NCBI GenBank assembly: GCA_958443265.1
Contig: CAUCKA010000012.1
Span: 1 to 44,749, forward strand
Direction of reading: 5' to 3'
Origin: an uncultured Collinsella sp.
GTDB taxonomy: Bacteria; Actinomycetota; Coriobacteriia; Coriobacteriales; Coriobacteriaceae
DNA length: 44,749 bases
Shown: positions 14,865 through 23,906 of the stretch, piece after piece
Layout of the letters: each line of letters begins with the position of its first letter
How positions within the stretch are numbered: the first letter of the stretch is position 1
Made by a program: the position numbers and the translations under genes
The notes under the pieces: model-generated
Databases searched by the model: none
What the model was told of the DNA's origin: nothing
The model's input: the letters and a program-made list of their open reading frames with translations, nothing else

Positions 14865-16283
14865 ATGGCCCTCATCACTTCGTACCACGTCCCCGGCCTG
14901 TATGTCGAGGACCACAGCATCGACGTCCCCCTCGACTGGCGCGGCCTGGAGCCGATGCTCCTGGCCGTCGGCAGCACCATGCGCCGCGGCGCTATACCGA
15001 CACCCATCGCCGGCGCGCCCGAGAGCATCAAGCTCTTCTACCGTGTGGTTTGCGCACCCGACCGCATCAACGACGACCTGCCGCTCCTTCTCTTTTTGCA
15101 GGGTGGCCCCGGTGGCGAGAGCCCGCGTCCGCTGTCGCCCACAAGCGATGGCTGGATCGAAGAGGCCGTCAAGCATTTCCGCGTCGTGCTGCCCGACCAG
15201 CGCGGTACCGGGCGCAGCAGCTGTGTAGACGGGCGCACGATTGCCGCACTGGGCGAGCGCGCCGAGGCGGCAGGCTCCGATGCGGCCCGCTCGCAGGCGG
15301 ACTTCCTCAAGCGTCACCTCGCCAGCTCCATCGTGCGCGATTTTGAGTACCTGCGCCTGGTGGGCTTTGGCGGCAAGCCCTGGGTCACACTCGGGCAGAG
15401 CTACGGCGGCTTTTTGACGTTGAGCTATCTGTCGCTCTTCCCCGAGGGCGTGGCGGCAAGCTTTACCTGCGGCGGCATTCCGCACGTGCCGGCGAGCGCC
15501 AGCGAGGTCTACGCGCACACCTTCCCACGCATGGCAGCCAAGACGCAGCAGTATTACGACCGCTACCCCGCCGACGTCGAGCGCGTGGCGACCCTGGCAG
15601 ATGCCCTCGAGGAGCAAAAGCCCGTGTTGCCCGACGGCTCGCCAATGACGGTCGAGCGCCTACAGCTCATGGGCAGCGACTTTGGCATGAAGCCGAGCTT
15701 TGAGCGCATGCATTGGATTATCGATCACGCGTTTGTTACAGGCGACGGTACGCTGAGCTGCGGCTCCTCGGTATCCGACAGCTTTTTGATGCGCGCCTTC
15801 GAGCGCACCAACACGCGCACGAATCCGCTGTACTGGACGCTGCAGGAGTTCATATACGCCGACGGTGACACTATGCCCATTGGCTGGGCCGCAGCTGAAG
15901 AGAAGGCACACCGCGCCGAGTTCGACACCCTCGCGCGCCCGCTCATGTTTACCGGCGAGGCCATGTTCCCGTGGATGTTCGAGCAGATGCCCGAGCTCAA
16001 GCCCTTCAAGCCCGCCATGGACCTGCTGATGGAAGACACCAGCTGGGACAAGATCTATGACCCGCAGCGCCTGGCCTGCAACGAGGTGCCGCTCCAGGCC
16101 GCGGTGTACTTCGATGACATGTACGTCGATTCGAGTCTGCAGCTCGACACGCTCAGCCGCGTGGGCAACTCGCACGCCTGGGTAACCAACGAGTTCGAGC
16201 ACGACGGTCTGCACGGCAGCGTGGTGTTCAAGCACCTCTTCGACGAAGCGCTCAACCGCGGAGACCTACGCCAGATCTTCTAG
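14865..16283 (+). CDS. Prolyl aminopeptidase-like alpha/beta hydrolase (peptidase family S33)
   Basis: A 472-residue protein starting at ATG 14865; an earlier in-frame codon lacks any support. The alpha/beta hydrolase core shows the oxyanion motif QGGPGGES (about 79-86), DQRGTGRSS and the nucleophile elbow GQSYGG with Ser179; a cap region of about 150 residues follows, and the catalytic His is probably in DGLHGS near the C-terminus. S33 prolyl aminopeptidases release N-terminal proline from peptides. Its place between proA and proB suggests a proline-supply neighbourhood, although it is on the opposite strand. No signal peptide, so it is cytoplasmic. Confidence 0.85.
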   Translation: MALITSYHVPGLYVEDHSIDVPLDWRGLEPMLLAVGSTMRRGAIPTPIAGAPESIKLFYRVVCAPDRINDDLPLLLFLQGGPGGESPRPLSPTSDGWIEEAVKHFRVVLPDQRGTGRSSCVDGRTIAALGERAEAAGSDAARSQADFLKRHLASSIVRDFEYLRLVGFGGKPWVTLGQSYGGFLTLSYLSLFPEGVAASFTCGGIPHVPASASEVYAHTFPRMAAKTQQYYDRYPADVERVATLADALEEQKPVLPDGSPMTVERLQLMGSDFGMKPSFERMHWIIDHAFVTGDGTLSCGSSVSDSFLMRAFERTNTRTNPLYWTLQEFIYADGDTMPIGWAAAEEKAHRAEFDTLARPLMFTGEAMFPWMFEQMPELKPFKPAMDLLMEDTSWDKIYDPQRLACNEVPLQAAVYFDDMYVDSSLQLDTLSRVGNSHAWVTNEFEHDGLHGSVVFKHLFDEALNRGDLRQIF

Positions 16284-16284
16284 C

Positions 16285-16340
16285 AAAGGAGCGTCCCCGT
16301 CTGCCGGCACAAAAGGAACGTCCCCAAGTGCCGGCAACGA
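16285..16340. repeat. REP-like tandem pair (GGARCGTCCCC and TGCCGGCA)
   Basis: Two direct half-units, AAAGGAGCGTCCCC with TGCCGGCAC and AAAGGAACGTCCCC with TGCCGGCAAC, follow the aminopeptidase stop. The same words recur in alternating orientation at 28963-29105. Confidence 0.65.
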
Positions 16341-16369
16341 CAATGCCGCTGGTAGAGGACAGAAAGCGA

Positions 16370-16467
16370 AAACGCCCCTAAGCGAGCAAGGTGACGTGAA
16401 AGAGGAGGGCATTGACCTTTTGGTCATGCCCGACGATTGAACGTCAGATTGCCGCTTAGGGGCGTTT
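16370..16467. ncRNA. 98-base nested hairpin between convergent genes; possible structured RNA
   Basis: Outer arms of 15 bp pair perfectly (AAACGCCCCTAAGCG at 16370-16384 with its complement at 16453-16467). Inside these, GCAA (16386-16389) pairs with TTGC (16449-16452), TGACGT (16392-16397) with ACGTCA (16441-16446), and an apical stem GGGCAT-T-GACC closes on GGTC-ATGCCC around a TTTT loop (16407-16431). The fold is symmetrical enough to work from either strand. A simple terminator role is possible, but it is far longer than needed and lacks a long T-run. Confidence 0.5.
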
Positions 16468-16481
16468 GCAGCGTCAATTGG

Positions 16482-17609
16482 TTAGGCGAACACTATCAAG
16501 TTGTCCCTATGGATTGCGGGCTTCTCGGCTAGGTCTGCCAGTAGACGGTTGCCGGCAATCTGGTCCTGGCGGCGGCCGGCGGCAAGCTCCAGCACGTCCG
16601 AATCGGCCTCAGCGATACCGCGGGCGACAACCATGCCGCTCGGGTCGCACACGTCGAGCACATCGCCCTCGGCAAACTGGCCATCGACCTCGCGAATACC
16701 CACCGCGAGCAGCGACGATCCGCGGCTGACCAGCGCCTTCGCGGCGCCGTCATCGACCGTCACCGAGCCGTGCGCCTTGTCGCCCAGTGCAATCCACAAC
16801 TTGCGCGGCGCAATGTCCAGGCGCTCCGCCGGCGGATCGAACAGCGTACCCACGCTCTCGCCGCGGGCCAGACGCACGAGCGCATCGGGCTCCTCGCCCG
16901 AGCAAATCACGCTTTGAATGCCCGCCGTCATGAGAATGCGGCTCGCGCGAATCTTGGTGATCATGCCGCCCGTACCCACCGATGTGGAAGAATCGCCCGC
17001 CGAGGCGATAATCTTGGCATCGATCTTATGCACGACCGGGATAAACTCGGCCGTCGGATCCTCATGCGGATTGGCGGTGTAGAGGCCATCGATGTCCGAG
17101 AGCGTCACGCACAGATCGGCAGAAACCAGGCAGCTCACAAGCGCCGCCAGCGTGTCGTTGTCGCCAAACTTGATCTCATCGACGGTGACGGTATCGTTCT
17201 CGTTGACGACCGGCACCACACCCAGCTCCACAAGGCGAAGCAGGGCGTCGCGCGCGTGCAGGTAGGACGTGCGGCGCGCCGTGTCGTGACGCGTGAGCAG
17301 CACGAGCGAGGTGAGCAGGTCGCGCGCATGGAACTCCTCGTCGTAGGCCGACGAGATGATGCACTGACCGGCCGAGGCGCAGGCCTGCAGGCTCGGCAGG
17401 TCGCCGACCGGCTTACGGTCGAAGCCCAGCACGGGATAGCCGCAGGCAATGGCGCCCGAGCTCACCACGATCAGGCGCCAGCCAAGCTCGCGCAGCGCTG
17501 CGGCCTGGTCGGCAAGCCCGCCGATAAAGGCGCGGTTGACCTTGCCGTCGGCGCCCACCACCGTGGACGAACCGATCTTTACCACCATCGTTTTATAAGA
17601 AGTCGTCAT
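16482..17609 (-). CDS. proB: Glutamate 5-kinase with PUA domain
   Basis: A 375-residue enzyme catalysing the first, feedback-inhibited step of proline synthesis. The amino-acid-kinase domain (about 1-255) shows VVKIGSSTVV, VVSSGAIACGYPVLG, NENDTVTVDEIKFGDNDTL (residues about 140-160), LSDIDGLYTANP and GTGGMITKIRAS. A C-terminal PUA domain (about 280-365) follows, as in E. coli ProB. Start ATG 17609 has only a weak ribosome site. It is transcribed leftward toward the nested hairpin, separately from proA. Confidence 0.95.
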   Translation of the reverse strand: MTTSYKTMVVKIGSSTVVGADGKVNRAFIGGLADQAAALRELGWRLIVVSSGAIACGYPVLGFDRKPVGDLPSLQACASAGQCIISSAYDEEFHARDLLTSLVLLTRHDTARRTSYLHARDALLRLVELGVVPVVNENDTVTVDEIKFGDNDTLAALVSCLVSADLCVTLSDIDGLYTANPHEDPTAEFIPVVHKIDAKIIASAGDSSTSVGTGGMITKIRASRILMTAGIQSVICSGEEPDALVRLARGESVGTLFDPPAERLDIAPRKLWIALGDKAHGSVTVDDGAAKALVSRGSSLLAVGIREVDGQFAEGDVLDVCDPSGMVVARGIAEADSDVLELAAGRRQDQIAGNRLLADLAEKPAIHRDNLIVFA

Positions 17610-17688
17610 ACGTCAAACCAATCAACTGTTCAGCGAACGGCCGAGCCGGCGGCCAGGGAAGCGTGACTCGCCCCTACCGCCCAAGGAA

Positions 17689-19194
17689 TTAGTGAGCCCA
17701 GGGGAAAGCCGAGGCCGCGGCCATGTTCTTGCGCACGAGCTCATCTCGCACCTGAGCCAGGCCCTGCTCCATGCCCACCACATAGGTCTGCGGGTACAGG
17801 AAGCGCTTGAAAGCTGCGTCCAGATGATCGAGCGCCCAAGCACAGCGCTCGCGCGCGTCCTGGATGCTCTCACGCGGAGCCACCGCACTGCCATCGCGCA
17901 CGATCGGCACCAGCAGCTCGCGATACTCAAGTTCGGACACGTCGGTCACCAGGGCGGCATCATTCACGGCCACGAGGGTATTGCCGCGCGCGGCGCCCTC
18001 CCCTGCCAGACGGTCCTCGTCATAAATCATGTCGCAAACCGGGCCGCCAAAACCGTCGTAATAGCGTCGTACGCGCTGAACACCGGGAATTGTGCGCTTG
18101 TAGGGCTGCTCGGAGAGCTTCACCACCGGCGTCCACGGGTCCGTCTCACTCGCACGGCGGGCGGCGAGCTTGTACACGCCGCCCAGCGCCGGCTGGTCGT
18201 AGCAGGTCGCGAGCTTGGTGCCCACGCCAAAGCTATCGATAGGCGCGCCCTGGTCGAGCAGGGACTGAATCGTGTACTCGTCAAGATCGTTGGAAACCGA
18301 GATCCCCACATAGGGCAGGCCCTCGGCGTCAAAACGGCTGCGGACATACTTGGAGAGCTTGGCGAGGTCGCCCGAGTCAATGCGAATAGCCGACAGACGC
18401 TCGCCCACCGCCTCCATCTCCTTGGCAACCGTAATGGCATGCTCGCAACCCTCGCGTACGTCGTAGGTGTCGATGAGCAGCGTGCAGTTCTTGGGACTCG
18501 ACTTAGCAAAAGCCCGGAATGCCTCGAGCTCGGAGTCGAAGCTCATGACCCAGCTGTGCGCATGCGTGCCAAAGACGGGAATACCGTAGCGGCGGCCGGC
18601 GAGCACATTGGACGTAGAGGAGCAGCCGGCAACGTAGCTCGCGCGCGCGACGGCCAGCCCGCCATCGGGACCCTGAGCGCGGCGCAGGCCAAACTCGGCA
18701 ACGGGACGGCCGTCCGCCGCCAGCACCACGCGCGCCGTCTTGGTGGCGACAAGCGTCTGGAAGCCGACGATGTTGAGCAGCGCCGTTTCGAGCAGCTGGC
18801 ACTCCAGCGCGGGGCCGGTGACGCGAACCATGGGCTCGCGCGGAAAGACGAGCTCGCCCTCGGGAACGGCGTCGATGTTTACATGCGCACGAAAATCGCG
18901 CAGGTAGTCGAGGAATGCAGGCTTGAACATCGCGCCGCCGGCCGGGGCCTGAAGCGAGGCAAGGTAGTCGATGTCCTCGGGCGTAAAGCGCAGATTCTCG
19001 ACCAGCTCGGGCAGCTCGGCGGTGCCGCACATGACGGCATAGGCGCTGCCAAAGGGATGGTCGCGATAAAACGCGGTAAAACAACCCTGCTCATTGGCCT
19101 TGCCGCTCTCCCACAGGCCCTGGGCCATAGTGAGCTCGTACAGATCGGTGAGCATTGCAATGTCGGTGGGATGCGAGATGTCGGTCAAAGCCAT
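17689..19194 (-). CDS. pncB: Nicotinate phosphoribosyltransferase
   Basis: A 501-residue enzyme of NAD salvage, joining nicotinate to PRPP with ATP use. Signature regions are MLTDLYELTMAQG at the start, FGLRRAQGPDG, AHSWVMSFDSE, IRIDSGDL, and SFGVGTKLATC (phosphate-binding). Start ATG 19194 follows GAAAGGT. The length fits the longer, Gram-positive PncB type. It is alone on its strand between proB and a small coiled-coil membrane protein. Confidence 0.93.
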   Translation of the reverse strand: MALTDISHPTDIAMLTDLYELTMAQGLWESGKANEQGCFTAFYRDHPFGSAYAVMCGTAELPELVENLRFTPEDIDYLASLQAPAGGAMFKPAFLDYLRDFRAHVNIDAVPEGELVFPREPMVRVTGPALECQLLETALLNIVGFQTLVATKTARVVLAADGRPVAEFGLRRAQGPDGGLAVARASYVAGCSSTSNVLAGRRYGIPVFGTHAHSWVMSFDSELEAFRAFAKSSPKNCTLLIDTYDVREGCEHAITVAKEMEAVGERLSAIRIDSGDLAKLSKYVRSRFDAEGLPYVGISVSNDLDEYTIQSLLDQGAPIDSFGVGTKLATCYDQPALGGVYKLAARRASETDPWTPVVKLSEQPYKRTIPGVQRVRRYYDGFGGPVCDMIYDEDRLAGEGAARGNTLVAVNDAALVTDVSELEYRELLVPIVRDGSAVAPRESIQDARERCAWALDHLDAAFKRFLYPQTYVVGMEQGLAQVRDELVRKNMAAASAFPWAH

Positions 19195-19278
19195 GGGGCG
19201 ACCTTTCGGATGCGTTGTGCAGAGGTTGAGGGTTGGACAAGGGCAGAGTGTTCGGGCATGGCACCCAGCGCGAATGGG

Positions 19279-19719
19279 CTAGAGCAGGCCCATGCTGGTC
19301 AGGATCGTGTAGCCCATAAAGATGACAAACGCGATGAGGGCAAGGACAATGATGATTTTTTGAGCCGGCGCCATGCCAGGGATCTCGTTCTCGCCCGTAG
19401 GCTCCTTGGAGGTAACCATGCGCTGGGCAAAGCTCATCTCGTCACGGCTCGGCTTGGGATCGACGGACTTGGGACGAGCGGCCTTTTTAGGCTGAGGTTT
19501 GGGTGCGGCGGGCGCGGGCTTCGCGGCGGCGGGCCTGGGCGCGGGGGCGACGTTCGCGGCGGCCTCCTCGGCCTTCTCGCGCTCGGCACGCAGGGCGGTC
19601 AGCTCCTCACGCTCGCGACGTGCCTCTTCCTGGGCCTCGCGGCGGGCCTTCTCGGCGCGGAGCTCTTCCAACTCGGCGCGTTCCTCGGCAGACAGTGGTT
19701 GGGACTCAAGCTCGGCCAT
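19279..19719 (-). CDS. Small coiled-coil protein with a C-terminal membrane anchor; unknown function
   Basis: 146 residues; ATG 19719 (MAELESQPLS) has AAAGGG upstream. Residues about 10-55 are a highly charged Glu/Arg/Lys/Ala coiled coil, 56-85 an Ala/Pro/Lys linker, then SFAQRMVTS near residue 103, and a single transmembrane segment at about 122-140 (IIIVLALIAFVIFMGY). Such tail-anchored layouts are common among actinobacterial hypothetical proteins. I recognise no domain. The tRNA-Ala terminator lies immediately upstream. Confidence 0.6.
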   Translation of the reverse strand: MAELESQPLSAEERAELEELRAEKARREAQEEARREREELTALRAEREKAEEAAANVAPAPRPAAAKPAPAAPKPQPKKAARPKSVDPKPSRDEMSFAQRMVTSKEPTGENEIPGMAPAQKIIIVLALIAFVIFMGYTILTSMGLL

Positions 19720-19737
19720 GGTACAGCCCTTTCTTTT

Positions 19738-19769
19738 AAAAAAAGCCGCCGACACAATGTCAGCGGCTT
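19738..19769 (-). terminator. Terminator of tRNA-Ala
   Basis: On the minus strand, AAGCCGCTGAC and GTCGGCGGCTT pair with one mismatch and a five-base loop, then a run of seven or more T residues. It sits 15 bases beyond the tRNA. Confidence 0.85.
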
Positions 19770-19783
19770 ATCAAATCCAAGGG

Positions 19784-19856
19784 TGGAGACGAAGGGAGTC
19801 GAACCCTCGGCCTCTGCCATGCGACGGCAGCGCTCTCCCAACTGAGCTACGTCCCC
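19784..19856 (-). tRNA. tRNA-Ala (anticodon CGC)
   Basis: Acceptor stem GGGGACG has the G3-U70 pair that identifies alanine tRNAs. The anticodon stem CTGCC/GGCAG encloses the loop GTCGCAT (anticodon CGC), and the T-loop is TTCGACT. CCA is not fully encoded (ACCC follows), unlike the Lys and His tRNAs in this window. Confidence 0.93.
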
Positions 19857-20006
19857 AGGACAAGTCGATATTTTACCTACGGCTCGCCAACTGTCAACGC
19901 CCAATAACCAGTCTTTTTGGGGCGTGGCTATTTTGACAACTTTTCGAGCAGGCGATCCTCTCGATGATTTTTAATCCCCGTCCCAGAAAAATCATCGGCG
20001 AATGTG

Positions 20007-20945
20007 CTACTTTGCGCTGGTGAGGACGCCGGTGGTGTCGAACGCCGGGGTGAAGCTCTCGTCTACCGCTCCGCCTTCTTGCCAAAACATCGTCGTAAAG
20101 CCCAGGTCGTCGGCATGGTCGAGCACCTGCTCGTACTCCTCGCGCGTCACGGCGCGCGCCAGGTCGCCGCCTTGTTCGCGCATGAGGGCATTGGGCGTGT
20201 ACTGGTTCATGACCGAGATCGGCACGTCGCCCACCGTCTGCCACACCAGGTCCAACACGCGGCACGAATCGTCCGCATGCCCCGGCAGCACCAGATGACG
20301 CACGATTATGCCGCGCTTCATGAGCCCGTCCCCGTCTACCAGCTCTCCCCCGCGGCGCTCAATCTCGCGCGCCATCTGGGCCAGACCCGACACAGCCACG
20401 CGCGGGTAGTCCTTAATATGAGAGAGTGACTGCGCAAGCGCCGCATTGGCATACTTAAAGTCGGTAAGCCACACGTCGACCAAATCGCCGAGCGCCGCCA
20501 CGGCACTCGCGCGCTCATAACCGCTCGTGTTGTAGACGATTGGAATGACCAGTCCGCGCTCCCGAGCTGCGGCAATCGCGGCCGGCAGCAGGTGAGCATA
20601 ATGCGTCGCCGTCACCAGATTGATGTTATTGGCACCTTGGTCCTGCAGCTCCAGCATAATCTCGACCAGGCGCTCGGGCGAAATCTCAAGCCCAAAATTG
20701 CCAGTCGAGATCTCGTGGTTCTGGCAATAGATACATTTGAGCGAGCAGCCGCTAAAGAAGATCGTGCCCGAACCGGCCTCGCCCGAGATAGGCGGCTCCT
20801 CCCACATATGAAGCGCCGCGCGGGCCACCTTGAGCGTGTCATCGGCACCGCATACGCCGTGCGCACCCTCGTCGCGCACCGCACCGCAACGGCGCGGACA
20901 CAAATGGCAGGCGGGCGAAAAAAGTTCGGTCAACGGCGTCGGCAT
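20007..20945 (-). CDS. PflX-like radical SAM protein (COG1313 type)
   Basis: 312 residues from ATG 20945 (MPTPLTELFS). A Cys-rich N-terminus (C13, C16, C20, C32, from CHLCPRRCG and GVCG) precedes the radical SAM cluster motif C67-x3-C71-x2-C74 (GCSLKCIYCQN). The block EEPPISGEAGSGTIFFSGC is typical of the PflX/COG1313 group, related to pyruvate formate-lyase-activating enzymes. The group lacks an established general substrate. The extra N-terminal cysteines suggest another metal site. It is monocistronic, with a ribosome site GGAG about ten bases before the ATG. Confidence 0.85.
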   Translation of the reverse strand: MPTPLTELFSPACHLCPRRCGAVRDEGAHGVCGADDTLKVARAALHMWEEPPISGEAGSGTIFFSGCSLKCIYCQNHEISTGNFGLEISPERLVEIMLELQDQGANNINLVTATHYAHLLPAAIAAARERGLVIPIVYNTSGYERASAVAALGDLVDVWLTDFKYANAALAQSLSHIKDYPRVAVSGLAQMAREIERRGGELVDGDGLMKRGIIVRHLVLPGHADDSCRVLDLVWQTVGDVPISVMNQYTPNALMREQGGDLARAVTREEYEQVLDHADDLGFTTMFWQEGGAVDESFTPAFDTTGVLTSAK

Positions 20946-21469
20946 AAAAACATGCTCCAAAACAACGATTCAGCAGCTCAAACGTAAAGGGACCAACCGC
21001 ACAGACGGCTCGAGCCCAAGGCGCCGTAATCGTCCGACACGATTTTTGTAATGTCAAGACTGGAATCGATAAAGTGCCGCTTTATGATGTAGGTATTCCG
21101 CCCCCCGCGGAGCAACTGGGTGAACCGTCGCGTTTATTTAGGGAGCCCACACAGTCGTACCTAGTACAGGTATCCTTCGTTGTTAAGGACGCTGGAACAG
21201 TCGATGAGGGCACCCACCTGTTTTAGGTGGGTTCATTTTCGTAACGTGGGGGGTGGTTTTTATTTGCCGAAAACCACCATTACAGCCCATATGCATCCCC
21301 GCCGGTATCCCGACAATCCATCGACAACATCCCAATATCTGGTAAGCGCGTGATTATCGCTGCGTGCAATTCCATGCACCCCCCTTGGTCGAGTATCATG
21401 GTTCGGCTATGCCCTTTGCGCTTAGCAACCTTTGACCTTTTCCTTCGACGCTTGGCGGTTTTTAGATTC
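20946..21469. other. Divergent intergenic region with candidate structured RNA
   Basis: About 520 bases between the radical SAM gene (leftward) and the transferase gene (rightward). It contains the possible 6S-like RNA at about 21095-21240 and a GGTGGTTTT/AAAACCACC hairpin at 21251-21278. Open codons continue upstream of 21470 in the transferase frame, but with no ribosome site. Confidence 0.4.
21095..21240 (+). ncRNA. Candidate structured RNA, possibly 6S-like
   Basis: A GC-rich, non-coding stretch between divergent genes with several local hairpins: TACCT/AGGTA around 21158-21172, TCCTT/AAGGA around 21173-21188, and a strong final ACCCACCT/AGGTGGGT hairpin (21211-21231) followed by TCATTTTC. 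The GAGGGCACCCACC word before the last hairpin recalls the 3' part of 6S RNAs as I remember them, and the size of about 150 bases fits. The central bulge of 6S could not be verified by eye, so the identity is tentative. Confidence 0.35.
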
Positions 21470-22669
21470 ATGGCTTCATCCCCGAGCTACATACCGTATC
21501 TATGCGTGGCAGCGGCGGCCTTTATCACGACCTTCCTCACGGTGCCCCTGGTCAAGCGCTTGGCAATTAAGCTCGACGCCGTCGACTATCCTTCTAAGCG
21601 CCGCATCAACACCAAGCCCATCCCGCGTTTGGGCGGAACGGCGGTGTTTTTGGGCCTGGTCGTTGCCTGTATTGTGCAAATCCTAGGCACCTGGTACCTG
21701 GGTTGGCCGCCCGTTTTGGTGCCCCACCCCCGTCTGCACATCAGCTACCCCATACTTGCGCTTTCTTTTACCGTCATCTTTGCGACCGGCGCTATCGACG
21801 ACGTCTTCCAGCTCAAGCCCAAGCAAAAGCTAGCCGGACAGGTCCTCGCCGCGCTTATCGCCTGTATCGGCGGCCTGCGGATCGGCGTCATCGTCAACCC
21901 GTTTGCCCCCGGCGAGATCATGCTCGGATGGCTCGCCTACCCCATCACCGTGATCTATCTGGTGGCATTCACCAACATCATTAACCTCATCGACGGCCTC
22001 GACGGCTTGGCCACGGGCATCTGCGGCATCGCGTCGTTCACCATGTTTTCGATGGCCGTTCTCTCGGGCCGCATCGACGCCGCCGCGCTCTCCATTGCGC
22101 TCTTTGGCGCTTGTCTGGCCTTTTTGCGCTACAACTTCAACCCCGCAAGCATCTTCTTGGGCGACTCGGGGTCGTTGCTTCTGGGCTTTGCACTGGGCTC
22201 CATCTCGCTGCTCAACGTGAGCCGCACCGCCGCGCTCACCTCGCTTATCATCCCGCTCATCGTTGCCGGCGTGCCCATCATCGACACGTTTAGCGCCATC
22301 GTGCGCCGCAAGCGCGCCCACATTAGCATCGGGCAGGCCGACAAGGGCCACATCCACCACCGCCTGATCCAAGAGGGCTACAACCAAAAGCAGGCAGTGC
22401 TCCTCATCTACGCCTGGTGCATCATGCTTTCGGCCGGCGCCGCCGCGATTAACCAGGTCGAGGTGCCCATGCGCGTGCTCATCTTTACCGTACTCGCCAT
22501 TGGCTCGGCGGCCTTTGCCAAGCACCTGCACCTGTTTGAGCCCGTGCTGCGCCACCATTACAACAAGCGCACGCACGAGGACGAGCTCGTCACCCCCGAC
22601 GATCCCGCCTTTAAGCAGGAGGAGCAGGCGGCAGAAGAACGCAGGGAGGAGCGCCACCACAGGCGCTAG
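21470..22669 (+). CDS. WecA/TagO-family undecaprenyl-phosphate sugar-1-phosphate transferase
   Basis: A 399-residue polytopic membrane enzyme with about eleven hydrophobic segments. Family motifs are visible: RRINTKPIPRLGG (about 44-56), the Asp pair in GAIDDVFQLKPKQK, NLIDGLDGLATG, FLGDSGSLLLGF, and HIHHRLIQEG. It transfers a sugar phosphate, usually GlcNAc-1-P, to undecaprenyl phosphate, starting wall teichoic acid or surface glycan synthesis. A hydrophilic Glu/Arg/His-rich tail of about 35 residues follows the last helix. I chose ATG 21470 because it precedes the first transmembrane helix; earlier in-frame codons also lack ribosome sites. Confidence 0.88.
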   Translation: MASSPSYIPYLCVAAAAFITTFLTVPLVKRLAIKLDAVDYPSKRRINTKPIPRLGGTAVFLGLVVACIVQILGTWYLGWPPVLVPHPRLHISYPILALSFTVIFATGAIDDVFQLKPKQKLAGQVLAALIACIGGLRIGVIVNPFAPGEIMLGWLAYPITVIYLVAFTNIINLIDGLDGLATGICGIASFTMFSMAVLSGRIDAAALSIALFGACLAFLRYNFNPASIFLGDSGSLLLGFALGSISLLNVSRTAALTSLIIPLIVAGVPIIDTFSAIVRRKRAHISIGQADKGHIHHRLIQEGYNQKQAVLLIYAWCIMLSAGAAAINQVEVPMRVLIFTVLAIGSAAFAKHLHLFEPVLRHHYNKRTHEDELVTPDDPAFKQEEQAAEERREERHHRR

Positions 22670-22830
22670 GGTAAGCTGCCGAGGATGCGCCCAGGCGCCG
22701 CCGGCCAAACGCGCAGCCACGCCGCGCCCATCGCACATGCCGCCGCTCTCCCGCCCCTCGCGTACTTACGCCCCGACCCTCCAATAAACGCGTTATCATC
22801 TTGACCCATGAACATACGTTAGGAGCAATC

Positions 22831-23880
22831 ATGCCAAACGAGAACAGCTACGAAGTCGCGCTGCAAAAGAGCAACGCCATTCGCGAGGGCCTGGCCAAAA
22901 CGCCCGAGAAGTTCACCATGCTCACCGGCGACCGCCCCACCGGCCGTCTGCACCTGGGTCACTACTTCGGCACCCTCAAGGGCCGTGTTGAGCTGCAGAA
23001 CATGGGCGCCAAGACCAACGTGCTCATCGCCGACTACCAAGTCATCACTGACCGCGATACGACCGAGCACATCCAGGACAACGTGTACAACATGGTCATG
23101 GACTACCTTGCCTGCGGCATCGACCCCGACAAGACCATGATCTACGCGCACTCCGCCGTACCCGCCGCCAACCAGCTCATGCTGCCGTTCCTGTCGCTGG
23201 TCTCCGAGGCCGAGCTGGCGCGCAACCCCACGGTCAAGGCCGAGATGGAGGCCTCGGGCCACGAGCTCACCGGCCTTCTGCTCACCTACCCGGTGCACCA
23301 GGCCTGCGACATCCTGTTCTGCAAGGGCAATGTGGTGCCCGTCGGTCGCGACCAGCTGCCGCACATCGAGCTCACCCGCACCATCGCCCGCCGCTTTAAC
23401 AACCGTTACGGCAAGGTGTTCCCCGAGGTCGACGCGCTGCTGTCCGAGACCCCGCTGCTGCCCGGCCTGGACGGGCGCAAGATGAGCAAGAGCTACGGCA
23501 ACGCCATCAACATCTCGATGACCGCCGAGGAGACGGCCAAGCGCATCAAGAAGAGCCAGACCGACTCCGAGCGCATGATCACGTTCGATCCCGAGAACCG
23601 CCCCGGCGTGTCCGGTCTGCTTTCGACGGCCGCCATCTGCACCGGCCGTTCCGAAATCGAGATTGCCGAGGAGATTGGCATGGGCGGCTCCGGCCAGCTC
23701 AAGAAGTACGTGACCGAGGCCGTCAACGAGTACTTCGCGCCGATCCGCGAGCGTCGCCAGCGCTACGAAAACGATCTGGACTATGTGAAGGACGTGCTGC
23801 ACGAGGGCAACCGTCGCGCCAACGAGATTGCCGAGCAGACCCTGGCCGAGGTTCAGGACGCCATGGGCATGGTGTACTAG
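22831..23880 (+). CDS. trpS: Tryptophanyl-tRNA synthetase
   Basis: A 349-residue class Ic synthetase that charges tRNA-Trp. ATG 22831 follows TAGGAG. The HIGH-type motif is in RPTGRLHLGHY (about 35-45), and KMSKS is complete in DGRKMSKSYGNA (about 217). The central VGRDQLPHIELTR segment contacts the adenylate. The length and motifs are normal. Confidence 0.96.
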   Translation: MPNENSYEVALQKSNAIREGLAKTPEKFTMLTGDRPTGRLHLGHYFGTLKGRVELQNMGAKTNVLIADYQVITDRDTTEHIQDNVYNMVMDYLACGIDPDKTMIYAHSAVPAANQLMLPFLSLVSEAELARNPTVKAEMEASGHELTGLLLTYPVHQACDILFCKGNVVPVGRDQLPHIELTRTIARRFNNRYGKVFPEVDALLSETPLLPGLDGRKMSKSYGNAINISMTAEETAKRIKKSQTDSERMITFDPENRPGVSGLLSTAAICTGRSEIEIAEEIGMGGSGQLKKYVTEAVNEYFAPIRERRQRYENDLDYVKDVLHEGNRRANEIAEQTLAEVQDAMGMVY

Positions 23881-23906
23881 GCAAAGCGCCTTCGCACAAC
23901 ATAGAC

